Shown: positions 1 through 8,711, numbered from the stretch's first letter. The stretch is 64,000 bases of DNA from Halalkalibacter alkalisediminis (GCF_028610705.1 NZ_JAQQWT010000002.1:62001-126000); one strand, 5' to 3'. Notes: generated from the sequence alone by a model not told the origin. Translations and numbers: made by a program.

Positions 1-22
1 ATTAGAAGTATTTAGTTACTAA

Positions 23-1375
23 TTACCCAATGATCACTCTCTCTTTTGGGTAATGATAGTGCTCATCCGCGAGTTTTCCTCTAATAATAAATAAGAATGC
101 AAAGACACCGATTCGACCAACAAACATTAAGAAGATTAACGTTAATTTACCAGCATTACTAAGGTCTGGAGTAATCCCCATCGATAATCCTGTCGTTCCA
201 AATGCCGAGCAAACCTCGAAGATAATCGCGGTTAAAGGAAATGGCTCAATATAGGCAAGAAATATAACCGCTGATGCCGTAAGCATAATTGCCACACTAA
301 TGACTATAAAAGACTTTAACATATCTTCCTGATCAATCTCTCTTCCAAATATTTTAATAGAACTTCTTCCACGAGCAAAAGTATAAATTGTCAAAATAAT
401 GATGGCAAAAGTAGTGGTTCGAATTCCACCACCTACACTACTTGGAGATGCTCCAATAAACATAAGGGCGCTCAAAAATAACTGTGTAGGAATATAAAAT
501 TCTGCAACATCCATTGTAGCTAATCCGCCATTTCTAGTCGTTACAGATTGGAAAAGGGCATAAAAAAATGTCTCATGCCAAGATTTATCAAGGAAGAAAT
601 GATTCCTTTCTAATAAAAGGATCCCAAGAAACCCAACCAGAACCAGTAAACCAAACGTTGTAGTTGTTAACTTTGTATATAGTGAAAAGCGCTTATTAAA
701 TGTTTTTTCTTTTGCCGTTAGGAATTCTTTTAATTCAATTAGAACAGGGAAGCCAATGGCACCTAGCACTAATAAAATCATATTCACAAATTGTACAAAA
801 TAATCATGGGCAAAGGGCTCTAAGGAGCTTCCTGTAATGTCAAAACCAGCATTGGTTGTTGCGCTTACTGAGGCAAAGAAACCTTGAATAAATGCTTCTT
901 GCCCAGTCGGGAAATATTGTAGAAAGTGGATACTAAGAATGAGTGCCCCGATAGCCTCAATCGCTAGAATCATAATCAGAATCTGTTTCATGACCATAAC
1001 CAATCCTGCCATTTCTCCGCGATTTTGATCGGTCATGATCAATTGCCTTTCTCGTAATCCAATCTTTCGGCGAAAGAGCATCCAGACAAATGTTCCTAAT
1101 GTCATAATTCCAATTCCACCAAATTGTAGTACAAAAGCTAGAATAAAGGTACCTGGCACACTAAAGGTTTCTGCGGTCGAAACAACCGTTAGTCCTGTTA
1201 CACTTACTGCACTCACAGCAGTGAAAAGAGCTTCTATGAACCCCCATTGCGTTCCAGGATTTCGTGCAATGGGTAAACTAAATAAAACCATTGCAACAAT
1301 TACAGCAACAACGTAATACAAAACAATAATTTGAACAGCTGAAAGATGACTTAAATGCTCTTTTATTTTAGCCAT
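23..1375 (-). CDS. ktrB: Ktr-type K+ uptake subunit KtrB (TrkH family)
   Basis: Integral membrane subunit of a Na+-dependent K+ uptake system. Seen: 450 residues, about the length of Bacillus KtrB/KtrD, with repeated membrane-pore-membrane units; the pore loops carry the glycine-centred filters typical of the family (VSVTGLT, TNAGFD, TRNGG, GTTGLS). Known: KtrB dimers assemble on an octameric ring of KtrA, which gates the pore with ATP and c-di-AMP. The gene lies 47 bases after ktrA on the same strand, so one riboswitch-controlled operon is inferred. It ends at the window edge; an 8-bp inverted repeat (TTACCCAA/TTGGGTAA) overlaps the last codons. The ktrB versus ktrD name rests on linkage to the RCK gene. 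Confidence 0.93.
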   Translation of the reverse strand: MAKIKEHLSHLSAVQIIVLYYVVAVIVAMVLFSLPIARNPGTQWGFIEALFTAVSAVSVTGLTVVSTAETFSVPGTFILAFVLQFGGIGIMTLGTFVWMLFRRKIGLRERQLIMTDQNRGEMAGLVMVMKQILIMILAIEAIGALILSIHFLQYFPTGQEAFIQGFFASVSATTNAGFDITGSSLEPFAHDYFVQFVNMILLVLGAIGFPVLIELKEFLTAKEKTFNKRFSLYTKLTTTTFGLLVLVGFLGILLLERNHFFLDKSWHETFFYALFQSVTTRNGGLATMDVAEFYIPTQLFLSALMFIGASPSSVGGGIRTTTFAIIILTIYTFARGRSSIKIFGREIDQEDMLKSFIVISVAIMLTASAVIFLAYIEPFPLTAIIFEVCSAFGTTGLSMGITPDLSNAGKLTLIFLMFVGRIGVFAFLFIIRGKLADEHYHYPKERVIIG

Positions 1376-1422
1376 ATATAAAACCTTCTTTGATATATTA
1401 TTTACTTTATGGTTTTTCTTAT

Positions 1423-2088
1423 CTACAATCCTTCATCCTCAAAACGTTTTAAGTCATTCTTATGTCCAATGACAATAAGAAGGTCCTTTTCAATAATGAC
1501 TTCTTCAGGCATAGGGGAAACATTTACATCCTCACCACGTTTAATCGCAAGGATGGTACAACCAAACTTAGCTCGTATATTCAAATCAATCAGCGATTTA
1601 TTATGAACTTTACTCGTAGCTAATAACTCAACGATGCTGTACTCATTTGATAATTCAATATAGTCTACAATTTTCTCTGAGGTTAGATGTTGGGCAATCC
1701 GAATGCCCATATCGTGTTCTGGGTGGATAATTCGGTCAGCACCTATCTTTTCTAGAACTTTATGGTGATAAGCATTTTGCGCTTTTACCCATACATTCGG
1801 TAGATTCAATTCCTTTAACACAAGTGTTGTTAGTATACTCGTTTGTATATCATCACCGATCGCCACTACTACATGTTCAAAGTTTCTGATCCCTAAGGAA
1901 AGTAGAGCTTTCTCATCTGCAGAGTTTGCTATAACAGCATGTGTGGCATATTGTGAAAACTCAGTAACCTTTGCTTCATTAATGTCAATCGCTAACACTT
2001 GATACCCCATCCTAAATAATTCTTTACAAATGCTACCACCAAAACGACCTAAACCAATAACAGCGAATTGTTTCTTTTTGTCTGCCAA
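1423..2088 (-). CDS. ktrA: Ktr K+ uptake regulatory subunit KtrA (RCK domain)
   Basis: Cytoplasmic gating subunit. Seen: Rossmann nucleotide fold beginning FAVIGLGRFG (GxGxxG) with the acidic residue closing strand 2 (VLAIDIN), followed by an RCK_C domain (about residues 135-221). Start choice: TTG at 2088, preceded by AAGGAG with 9-nt spacing, gives 221 residues, matching KtrA/KtrC. The longer frame starting at 2163 would translate the riboswitch tail and a terminator hairpin as MKEKVHLGPFF..., so it is not credible. Known: KtrA binds ATP/ADP at the N-domain and c-di-AMP at the C-domain. Regulation: the upstream ydaO-type riboswitch and intrinsic terminator should switch transcription off at high c-di-AMP. 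Confidence 0.93.
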   Translation of the reverse strand: MADKKKQFAVIGLGRFGGSICKELFRMGYQVLAIDINEAKVTEFSQYATHAVIANSADEKALLSLGIRNFEHVVVAIGDDIQTSILTTLVLKELNLPNVWVKAQNAYHHKVLEKIGADRIIHPEHDMGIRIAQHLTSEKIVDYIELSNEYSIVELLATSKVHNKSLIDLNIRAKFGCTILAIKRGEDVNVSPMPEEVIIEKDLLIVIGHKNDLKRFEDEGL

Positions 2089-2112
2089 TCCAAACTTCTC
2101 CTTTTTTCTCCA

Positions 2113-2141
2113 AATAAAAAAGACCATCACAAAGAATGGTC
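2113..2141 (-). terminator. Riboswitch expression-platform terminator before ktrA
   Basis: On the minus strand GACCAT-tctttgtg-ATGGTC is followed by six Ts. It lies between the c-di-AMP aptamer and the ktrA ribosome-binding site, where an expression platform is expected. Confidence 0.85.
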
Positions 2142-2165
2142 CCAAATGAACCTTCTCTTTCATAA

Positions 2166-2285
2166 CGCTTACGAGGTTAGCTGTCGGATTAGGGACTAAG
2201 AGTATCCCTTCTTACTAGGTAAGATTCACCCCAAGATGGTATATGATCCATCAAAAATGGTTCCCCCGCTCAAAATGATTAAGCG
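2166..2285 (-). promoter_or_regulatory. ydaO-type c-di-AMP riboswitch
   Basis: The minus strand shows the conserved blocks of the ydaO/yuaA class in order: CGCTTAAT, GCGGGGGAACC, GGGGTGAATC, CTCTTAGTCC, CCGACAGCTAACCTCGTAAGCG. P1 is closed by CGCTTA (2280-2285) with TAAGCG (2166-2171). Known: this class binds c-di-AMP and represses K+ uptake and osmoprotection genes, including ktrAB of Bacillus subtilis. The aptamer is followed by a terminator (2113-2141) and then ktrA, so control by premature termination is inferred. Confidence 0.95.
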
Positions 2286-2358
2286 AATAAAGGTTTTATA
2301 TAATTTTTAACTATTAGTGAATTTACTCCTCTTTATGGAACATGTCAATACATATTTT

Positions 2359-3387
2359 TTAACGAACTTCCATGATTTTTTCATAGGCTTCCTTACTACA
2401 AATGACATAAAGCTCTGCCTCAGTAGGAATCCGCTCTTCCAATTTCGCGAGAATGTTAAAGTCATTTCTATCAGAGATTAAATTTGCGCCTAACTTTTTT
2501 AAATCATCAAAAGCATCATTATACGTCTTCCAAATTTGCTTTTTCTTTATTTTTCGTATGTCAACGCCGCTTCTTCTACTTAAAAGTTCCATAATCAGTT
2601 TACTTGATCCTTTATCAACAGCAGCTTTAGCCATAAGGTCAGATAATGCTTCATCTGCAATAATAAATTCATCCACATTGGCATGCTCAAAATTTGATAT
2701 GTGCTTTTCCTTGAGAATTTCAACTATTGTGTAAATCTCTTTATTCATTTCTACAGCGTAACTCTCAATAGATGAAACGATTAATAATGATTGTCCATCT
2801 GCTGTGACAGGGTTATACTCCATATCTCTCGTGAAAATTAAAACAGCTTTTGCTTCAAGGATATTAGCCTTTTCTAATGTTTCTATATCTGTGGGATCTC
2901 CTTGTATATAAGAAAATCTTTCATGCTCAATGGGGGACTTTCCTAATGAATCAATAACCAGAATTTTGGCATAATCATCTATTTCCATGATCTCATTCAT
3001 TGTATGCTTTGCCTTATTCGTCCAGCCGATGATGACATAATGATTCTTACCTTTATATCTCAATTTCCCTTCCTCCTTTAACTTGCGGTATATACCGAAA
3101 CCCTCAACAATTTTTCCAATGACAATCCCAATTAAACCGATGCCAACTAAATATAAAAAAAGTCCAAAAATACGCCCCATTGTGGTTTCTGGCACAAAGT
3201 CTCCATACCCTGTTGTCGTGACGGTTGTCATAACATACCAAAAACCAATAAAAGGGGTAACAAACATTTCTGGTTCTAACCAATGCATGATAAATGCGCT
3301 ACTTATTAAGAAGATAAGTGTTAATAAAAGAAGTGTTAACTTTTTTATTCTTACAGTCATTCTCATGATCTCAAATATAAAAAGCAT
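2359..3387 (-). CDS. Two-TM potassium channel with RCK domain (YugO-like)
   Basis: K+-selective channel of the MthK/YugO architecture. Seen: TM1 about residues 14-35, pore helix and selectivity filter TTVTTTGYGD near residue 60, TM2 about 70-95, then a cytoplasmic RCK module starting near residue 117 (YVIIGWTNKA). The first glycine-rich loop is IGWTNKA rather than GxGxxG, so nucleotide binding may be altered. Start: ATG at 3387 has AAGGAGG 8 nt upstream. It lies upstream of, but outside, the riboswitch-controlled ktrAB unit. Known: the YugO channel carries electrical K+ signalling in Bacillus biofilms; whether this protein does so is not shown. Confidence 0.88.
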   Translation of the reverse strand: MLFIFEIMRMTVRIKKLTLLLLTLIFLISSAFIMHWLEPEMFVTPFIGFWYVMTTVTTTGYGDFVPETTMGRIFGLFLYLVGIGLIGIVIGKIVEGFGIYRKLKEEGKLRYKGKNHYVIIGWTNKAKHTMNEIMEIDDYAKILVIDSLGKSPIEHERFSYIQGDPTDIETLEKANILEAKAVLIFTRDMEYNPVTADGQSLLIVSSIESYAVEMNKEIYTIVEILKEKHISNFEHANVDEFIIADEALSDLMAKAAVDKGSSKLIMELLSRRSGVDIRKIKKKQIWKTYNDAFDDLKKLGANLISDRNDFNILAKLEERIPTEAELYVICSKEAYEKIMEVR

Positions 3388-3816
3388 TAAATAACCTCCT
3401 TATTTACCATAACAATCTTTTTATATTTCCCTGTCTAAGCTGAAATATAAAAAAAGTTAAGTCATGAGAAGAAAAGTGTAATCAATTAATTTGTTGGCAG
3501 GATTAGGACTAAGGTTTGTCGAGGTACTCTAACAATTGGTTTTGAGAGATGTCTTATTCGAGTGCAGGAGGGAGATTACTTTTGCTATGTAAATACAAAT
3601 TAATAATTTGTCATTTTTTACGTGAATTTATGGTAAAATTAGGGAGTTGGAGATATTGAATATCTTAAATACGTGTCAAGTTTGAAGGTATCATTGCAAA
3701 CATAATTGTTGAAGTATTTGTTTGTAAAGACGGTCTTATTACTATGGGTGGAATATGTAGAAATATTGTATTGGTAATTGTAGTTGAAACAGGAATGTTT
3801 CGAAGAGGGGGTTAAA
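3388..3816. other. Non-coding gap between divergent genes
   Basis: About 430 bases with no convincing gene. A minus-strand open frame at 3639-3980 overlaps the following gene and lacks a ribosome site. A short dyad (TATATTT...AAATATA, about 3422-3450) follows the channel start region; a possible -10 element TAAAAT occurs near 3634-3639. Confidence 0.5.
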
Positions 3817-4077
3817 ATGAAAGTAATAACTGGGAATAATAAACAAGATTTGTTAATCGAAACTGATACATTGGTAATGGGAAGCGTAGAAGGGGATATC
3901 AGGGTGTTAAGTGGTGCAAAACTACATTTGAAAGCTAAAGTAAAAGGAAATATCCATCTAAATAAAGATTCTGTAATCACTATTCAGGATAAAGTGATTG
4001 GAAATATCTACGATAGTGGCGCATCAATTGAGGTTATAGATGGAGAGGTAGAAGGTGAAATATTGATATATAGATAA
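3817..4077 (+). CDS. Small bactofilin-like beta-repeat protein (hypothetical)
   Basis: 86 residues. Start: ATG at 3817 follows AGAGGGGG with 5-6 nt spacing; the frame is open upstream to 3784 but without a ribosome site. Seen: short repeating beta units with V-x-G-x-I and V-K-G-N-I turns (VMGSVEGDI, KAKVKGNIHL, DKVIGNIYDSG, DGEVEGEILI), the pattern of bactofilin / polymer-forming cytoskeletal domains (DUF583), which fold as a right-handed beta-helix. It has no membrane segment or signal peptide. It is shorter than a full bactofilin (usually over 110 residues), so filament formation is uncertain. A plain hypothetical protein is the alternative. Confidence 0.6.
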   Translation: MKVITGNNKQDLLIETDTLVMGSVEGDIRVLSGAKLHLKAKVKGNIHLNKDSVITIQDKVIGNIYDSGASIEVIDGEVEGEILIYR

Positions 4078-4186
4078 TTAATAGATGTATAATAACTCAT
4101 TTAGCCTCTCATATTTTTCTGAGTTTTACAGTGAATAAACAAATGTAAGTAATGTACTTGAAGTATTTATGTTACAAAAGGATCTA

Positions 4187-4219
4187 TAGAACCAAGGTCA
4201 ACCTCGACCTTGGTTCTAT
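4187..4219. terminator. 13-bp hairpin, likely terminator of the bactofilin-like gene
   Basis: TAGAACCAAGGTC-aacctc-GACCTTGGTTCTA is a perfect 13-bp stem with a 6-nt loop, 110 bases after the gene at 3817-4077. The downstream run TATTCTACATTCTC is only weakly T-rich, so termination is probable rather than certain. Confidence 0.6.
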
Positions 4220-4247
4220 TCTACATTCTCGCTTATTTTTGTAATAA

Positions 4248-4415
4248 TCACAGTTTGTGTCTCAGGACAAAGTAGCGAGTAAGTAGACCCAAAGAAAACC
4301 TTATGTAACCGACTGGTGCTTCTCCAATAAAGTAGCCATGAACTTCAAAAGCAATTTTGGTTGGTTTCTTCGTGTTTGGTGCATGTAATTTTAGCGTGAC
4401 GTTGCATTCCTCAAA
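4248..4415 (-). pseudogene. Possible gene remnant, unidentified
   Basis: A minus-strand open stretch of 55 codons reads protein-like, including LHAPNTKKPTKIAFEVHGYF and APVGYIRFSLGLLTRYF before a TGA. It is preceded by an in-frame TAG and has no start codon or ribosome site. I do not recognise the family. Confidence 0.3.
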
Positions 4416-4817
4416 CTATACTAATTACGGAACAGAAGAAAAAGAGAGCGCAAAATGGATTTAGGATTACCTAATCCACAAGGTTCAAGATATCTCATCT
4501 TTTGAAAGATAAATAAATCAAATAATATCATTAAAATAACAGCTTTTCAGTATAAATAACAATTTAAGACTAACTTGATAATGGTCAACGAACAAACGCT
4601 AATCGGCTTTTTTTATGGAAAAACTCTCACTGTATTAAACTGTATATTTCGCAACCTCTAAAAGACCCAGAAAAAAATATTTATATTAACGGAAAGTTAG
4701 CAGGAAAAAAATGTAAGCTTGTTGAATTAACTTTAGCGCTAGTATTAATGCGGCCTTCCGTGGAGAGGAGTTCAATTTAAATATCTTTTATTTTATTAAT
4801 TTTTGGGAGGAAATGGG

Positions 4818-7247
4818 ATGGTTAGTTTGTTAAGAAAATCATTATTTTTTGCATTGCTTATTACTTTATTAGGAAGTTTATCTGTCAGTGCGTTAGCTGA
4901 GACAAATCAAAACAGAAATCAGGATCATTATCAAGCAATGAAATCCGAGAAAGAGATTAAGATACATCGTTTTGAAGCTAAAGTGAAGTTAGAGGGTCAT
5001 GAGTTAAGAAATTCATCTCTCTTCATTCAAGAAAAGGGTAAATCGGCAAAGTCATATCAAGTTTTAACAGACTCGACTGGTAAGCTAAAAACAAAGTTAC
5101 CAAATGGATCGTATACGATTAAAGCTGTCATTGAGGATGAAACATGGTATAGTACAAACGCTTCTTTTTACGTAGAAGATGGCAAGGTAGAAGGAGCAAA
5201 AGAGAATGAAATCAATCTTACTCAGAAAAGTAAGAGGAAAGAGTCTAAAAGAAAAGCTCAGCATAATGTTCAAGGATCATTAACTGAGGGGACAAAAGGG
5301 CTTAAAGGTGATCTTTTGATTGCTAAACACACAGATGTAGAGTATGAAGAAGAAATTTTTGTCATTTCGAGTAAAAATAATGGACAATTTACGGCAGCTC
5401 TTTCTGATGGGAATTATTATATGTGGGGCGTATTAGTAAATGGAGGCTATTATCGTTATGATCTTTCTTTTTCTGTAGTTGGCAAAGATCTATATGTAAA
5501 TGGCGAGCAAGAGAGTTCTCTGACAGTAATGCTGCCTGAGAATCGGTATAAAGGCATCGTGCGTGATAACTCAAAGCCTCTGTCAGGTGCTGATATTATT
5601 TTAGAAGAAGTCATCGATGAAGATGACTATTACTTTGAGTTTATTCAAGCTGTTACGACAAACAACAAAGGTGAATTTCAATTAAGAGAGTTGCCTGATG
5701 GTGAGTATTCACTTAGTATAGCGGACAAAACGTATTATGCTTGGGATTATCAGAGGTTCACAGTCGTTGATGGCAACATTTTCGTTGATGGAAAACAAGT
5801 TTCAGTTTTAGATGCAAAGATTCCTACCATCAGCTTAAAGGGTACGGTTTATGATGGAAAGAATCCATTGACCTATGGTTATATAGATATTGAGCAACTC
5901 GATGAAGATGGCTATACAAAAGATTATTTCGGTGCAGCTGTTGATCAAAAAGGAAAATTTGCTTATAGACTAAATGATGGTAACTACCGAATTTCGTATG
6001 TTGATGAATTGAATCGTTATACGAGAGTAGACATTTCATTTGAGGTACAAAACGGAAAGCTCATCCAAGATGGCAAGGTTATTACCTCTTTGAACATTGA
6101 TTTGCCTTCTGTTACGCTTTTGGGGAAAATCGTAGATGGAGAAGATAGCCTCCATGGTCATGTGGATATTGAGAAAATATCAGAGGACAGTTATGAGTGG
6201 CATTATGCTACCACCGATCAAAATGGAATCTATTCACTACGGTTACCTGATGGTGAATATAAAGTTACTTGGATGTACCTCTATGAGGAACATGAAGGAA
6301 TTCCGCTTTCAAAAATGTTTGAAATAAAGGATCGTCAGCTTTATGTTGATGGGAAGAAGCTGGATATCCTTGAACTCCAAGTTCCACCAGTGACCTTGAA
6401 CGGTCTGTTAAAAGAAGGCGACAACACTCTCGATAGTGGAGAAATAGGTGTCATTTCAATAGAAGAAGGTTTTTATTATTGGAAATGGATTAACGAGGAT
6501 GGAACGTTTACGATGCGTTTGCCGGACGGCCATTATATAGTCAGAGATGTTTATACAGGTGAGGGCTCTAACACTTATGTAAATTTAACTTTTGAGATTC
6601 GTAATGGTCAGTTGTATGTAAATGACGAATTAGCAAAGAGATTGGAAATTGAGGTACCTCCAGTTACATTATTCGGCAACCTTACAGACAATGGGGTTCC
6701 GGTCCAAGGAGATGTGTCCATTCATTCAATTACGACGGACCCAGATGGCGAATATTATTATTTCTGGGGATGGACTAATGAAGAAGGAAGTTTTTCTTTC
6801 CGTTTGCCCGATGGAGATTATCAAATGAATTATGTTTATCTGTATGATGGAACGTCCTTTGTCTCTGGTAAGCCATTCACTATTCAATCAGGACAGTTAC
6901 TTATAAATGGAGAGGCGCAAGAACTATTAGAGATTCAAGCAAACCCTGTGACTTTGTCAGGAAAAGTCTATAATAAAGGGAAAGTAATAAGAGATGGTTA
7001 TGTTGCTGTCGTAAAGGTTAATGATGAGGGCGATTGGATTGACTGGCAGGATGGTTGGATTGGTTATGACGGAACATATAAATTCCGATTATCTGATGGA
7101 GAATACGAGTTGCTGTATGTGGATACTTTTAAAGAGACAGTATCTTTTTATCTGCCAATTATCATTCATGGAGGAATTGCGATTGTGAATGGTGAAGAAG
7201 TTTCTACTCTAGATCTTGAGTTACAGGAAGGTACTATAATCCCGTAA
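4818..7247 (+). CDS. Secreted protein with eight carboxypeptidase-regulatory-like repeats
   Basis: Function unknown; exported. Seen: Sec signal peptide (VSLLRKSLFFALLITLLG, cleavage likely after SVSALA), then about 780 residues made of eight tandem beta-sandwich units of about 90-95 residues. Each unit runs V-T-L-x-G-x-(V/L)...D-G...(E/D)-x-G-x-(F/Y)-x-x-R-L-P-D-G-x-Y, then F-x-(V/I)-x-x-G-x-L-Y-V-(N/D)-G-(K/E). The core resembles the carboxypeptidase regulatory-like / CnaB group. No LPXTG, LysM, S-layer or other anchor is visible; it ends LQEGTIIP. Start: ATG at 4818 follows GGGAGG by 7 nt; the ATG at 4803 is out of register with the ribosome site. It appears monocistronic, with a terminator at 7272-7316. 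A secreted adhesive or matrix role is only a guess. Confidence 0.85.
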   Translation: MVSLLRKSLFFALLITLLGSLSVSALAETNQNRNQDHYQAMKSEKEIKIHRFEAKVKLEGHELRNSSLFIQEKGKSAKSYQVLTDSTGKLKTKLPNGSYTIKAVIEDETWYSTNASFYVEDGKVEGAKENEINLTQKSKRKESKRKAQHNVQGSLTEGTKGLKGDLLIAKHTDVEYEEEIFVISSKNNGQFTAALSDGNYYMWGVLVNGGYYRYDLSFSVVGKDLYVNGEQESSLTVMLPENRYKGIVRDNSKPLSGADIILEEVIDEDDYYFEFIQAVTTNNKGEFQLRELPDGEYSLSIADKTYYAWDYQRFTVVDGNIFVDGKQVSVLDAKIPTISLKGTVYDGKNPLTYGYIDIEQLDEDGYTKDYFGAAVDQKGKFAYRLNDGNYRISYVDELNRYTRVDISFEVQNGKLIQDGKVITSLNIDLPSVTLLGKIVDGEDSLHGHVDIEKISEDSYEWHYATTDQNGIYSLRLPDGEYKVTWMYLYEEHEGIPLSKMFEIKDRQLYVDGKKLDILELQVPPVTLNGLLKEGDNTLDSGEIGVISIEEGFYYWKWINEDGTFTMRLPDGHYIVRDVYTGEGSNTYVNLTFEIRNGQLYVNDELAKRLEIEVPPVTLFGNLTDNGVPVQGDVSIHSITTDPDGEYYYFWGWTNEEGSFSFRLPDGDYQMNYVYLYDGTSFVSGKPFTIQSGQLLINGEAQELLEIQANPVTLSGKVYNKGKVIRDGYVAVVKVNDEGDWIDWQDGWIGYDGTYKFRLSDGEYELLYVDTFKETVSFYLPIIIHGGIAIVNGEEVSTLDLELQEGTIIP

Positions 7248-7271
7248 AATTTACTACAAATTGATTATTTT

Positions 7272-7316
7272 AAAAGGATTGGTGTTCAACGTTTATACTG
7301 TTGGCCTAATCCTTTT
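7272..7316 (+). terminator. Terminator of the repeat protein gene
   Basis: AAAAGGATT pairs with AATCCTTTT across a long loop with a partial GG/CC extension, followed by CTGTTTAATTTTG. It lies 24 bases after the stop codon. Confidence 0.65.
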
Positions 7317-7680
7317 CTGTTTAATTTTGTTGCGGAGTGCGTGCTTTCAAGAAAAAAGTAGTGCTTTTGGTTATTGTACTAATAATCCTTTTTTAATTGT
7401 TGGTGTGATTAGTTAAATAATTTTTTGACCAAATTTAAAAACAAGTAGTCAAAACATTTTAGAGTTTTTCTAACTCAAAGTACGTTAATACCTGGTATAC
7501 TTTTGTTGCCTACTCTTATAATTTAACAAGGCGTTCCGGCAACAGCAGCTGGAACGTTATTTCAAGAACGAGCTATCTCTTTCTTTATAGAGGGAGGTTA
7601 GTTGAACAAGGAATATATTTTTTAAATTTTTAAAATAGTCTATTAATACTATTAAATAATTAGTAAAATAATGCATATAC
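7317..7680. other. Gap with a short decayed coding trace
   Basis: No intact gene. Near 7526-7594 one frame reads KAFRQQQLERYFKNELSLSL and then stops. The same pattern recurs at 15084-15121 (see repeat entries). The rest is AT-rich with no recognised feature. Confidence 0.5.
7533..7567 (+). repeat. Dispersed repeat copy A
   Basis: GCGTTCCGGCAACAGCAGCT and the following 15 bases match a stretch at 15089-15122 closely (shared GCGTT, GCAACAGCAGC and TTTCA blocks). Both can be read in frame as (F/L)(R/L)QQQ(L/Q)ER(Y/F)F. A shared dead gene family is inferred. Confidence 0.5.
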
Positions 7681-7704
7681 TACTATTGACGGGGGTGAAA
7701 TTTC

Positions 7705-7851
7705 ATAGATAGTAAACCAATACATTATGATGAAAGTTTTCAAAACGTTGATGCTTTAGAAAGTGAAGCAAACAACAATGAAGAATTTGAAATAACAGAA
7801 GAAACCAGAAAAAATATAAGTGGAAATCCTTATATAAGTAAAGTCGAATAA
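7705..7851 (+). CDS. 48-residue ORF with AUA in place of a start codon
   Basis: The frame reads I-DSKPIHYDESFQNVDALES..., acidic, ending NPYISKVE. GGGGGTG lies 7 nt before the ATA codon at 7705, the normal spacing; a terminator follows 9 bases after the stop. No ATG, GTG, TTG or CTG occurs in frame near the ribosome site, and TGA lies just upstream. Gene-like framing therefore surrounds a non-standard start. Either AUA is used inefficiently or the start was lost by mutation or base-calling error. Family unknown. Confidence 0.4.
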   Translation: MDSKPIHYDESFQNVDALESEANNNEEFEITEETRKNISGNPYISKVE

Positions 7852-7860
7852 TATTACATA

Positions 7861-7895
7861 AAAGGGGTGTTTCATAAAGCACATCCCTTTTTTAT
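7861..7895 (+). terminator. Terminator after the 48-residue ORF
   Basis: AAAGGGGTGT-ttcataaagc-ACATCCCTTT followed by TTTATTTTTA; strong stem and T-tract. Confidence 0.85.
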
Positions 7896-8042
7896 TTTTA
7901 TATAACCAAGTTCTTTTCAATCTAAAATCACTTTATATAAAATGATCGTAAATTAAAAATAAATGAATTAGAAATCAATAATATATTTTAATAAATTCAC
8001 ACAAACTAAAATGAAAATCCAGGAAGAAAGAAGGAGTACAAA

Positions 8043-8678
8043 ATGGCAAAATTATTGTATATCACAGCTCATCCTCATGATGACACTCAATCTTACAGTA
8101 TGGCAGTAGGAAAAGCTTTTATAGACACATACAAAAAGAAAAATCCAAACGATGAAATTTTGAATGTTGACCTTTATAAGGAAAATATTCCACAAATTGA
8201 TGTAGATGTTTTTAGTGGTTGGGGCAAACTACAATCTGGAAAGGGCTTTGAAGAACTTTCATCAGACGAAAAGGAAAAAGTCGGTAGATTGTCCGAACTA
8301 TGTGAACAATTTATATCAGCTGATAAATATGTTTTTGTAACACCATTGTGGAATTTTTCTTTCCCTCCAGTATTAAAGGCTTATATTGACTCAGTATCTG
8401 TTGCTGGTAAAACATTTAAATATACAGAACAAGGTCCTGTAGGTCTTTTAACTGATAAAAAAGCTTTACATATACAAGCTCGTGGAGGAATCTATTCAGA
8501 CGGACCAGCTGCTCAAATGGAAATGGGTCATCGTTATTTAAACATTATCATGCAATTCTATGGAGTACCTTCATTTGAAGGCTTATTTGTAGAAGGTCAC
8601 GCTGCAATGCCTGATAAAGCACAAGAAATTAAAGAAAATGCAATTGCACGAGCTAAGGATTTAGCCCATACCTTTTAG
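8043..8678 (+). CDS. azoR: FMN-dependent NADH-azoreductase
   Basis: Flavodoxin-fold NAD(P)H:quinone/azo oxidoreductase. Seen: 211 residues, the length of Bacillus azoreductases; N-terminal strand [14 protein letters not shown]-contact segment [19 protein letters not shown]; second FMN loop [15 protein letters not shown]-terminal [15 protein letters not shown]. Known: AzoR enzymes reduce quinones and azo dyes in the cytoplasm via a ping-pong mechanism and help protect against thiol and quinone stress. Start ATG has AAGGAG 7 nt upstream. Flanking terminators (7861-7895 and 8685-8711) make it monocistronic. No MarR-type repressor gene is adjacent. Confidence 0.93.
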   Translation: MAKLLYITAHPHDDTQSYSMAVGKAFIDTYKKKNPNDEILNVDLYKENIPQIDVDVFSGWGKLQSGKGFEELSSDEKEKVGRLSELCEQFISADKYVFVTPLWNFSFPPVLKAYIDSVSVAGKTFKYTEQGPVGLLTDKKALHIQARGGIYSDGPAAQMEMGHRYLNIIMQFYGVPSFEGLFVEGHAAMPDKAQEIKENAIARAKDLAHTF

Positions 8679-8684
8679 AATTCA

Positions 8685-8711
8685 AAAAGCCAACAATTGT
8701 TGGCTTTTTTA
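8685..8711 (+). terminator. azoR terminator
   Basis: AAAAGCCAACAATTGTTGGC followed by TTTTTT; perfect 8-bp self-complementary core, 7 bases after the stop. Confidence 0.9.

Larger units (their letters stand above)
4078..4817. other. 740-base gap with decayed coding traces
   Basis: No intact gene. It contains a 13-bp hairpin (4187-4219), a minus-strand open stretch with protein-like composition (4248-4415, listed separately) and a plus-strand stretch at about 4640-4780 reading YISQPLKDPEKNIYING before a stop, also without a start signal. I read it as debris from deleted genes. Confidence 0.5.

Noticed and set aside
1035-1316. Plus-strand 93-codon ORF
   Set aside because: Antisense to conserved ktrB with no ribosome site; composition of a shadow frame.
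2089-2163. N-terminal extension of KtrA starting at 2163
   Set aside because: It would translate the riboswitch tail and terminator hairpin; the TTG at 2088 has the ribosome site and gives the family length.
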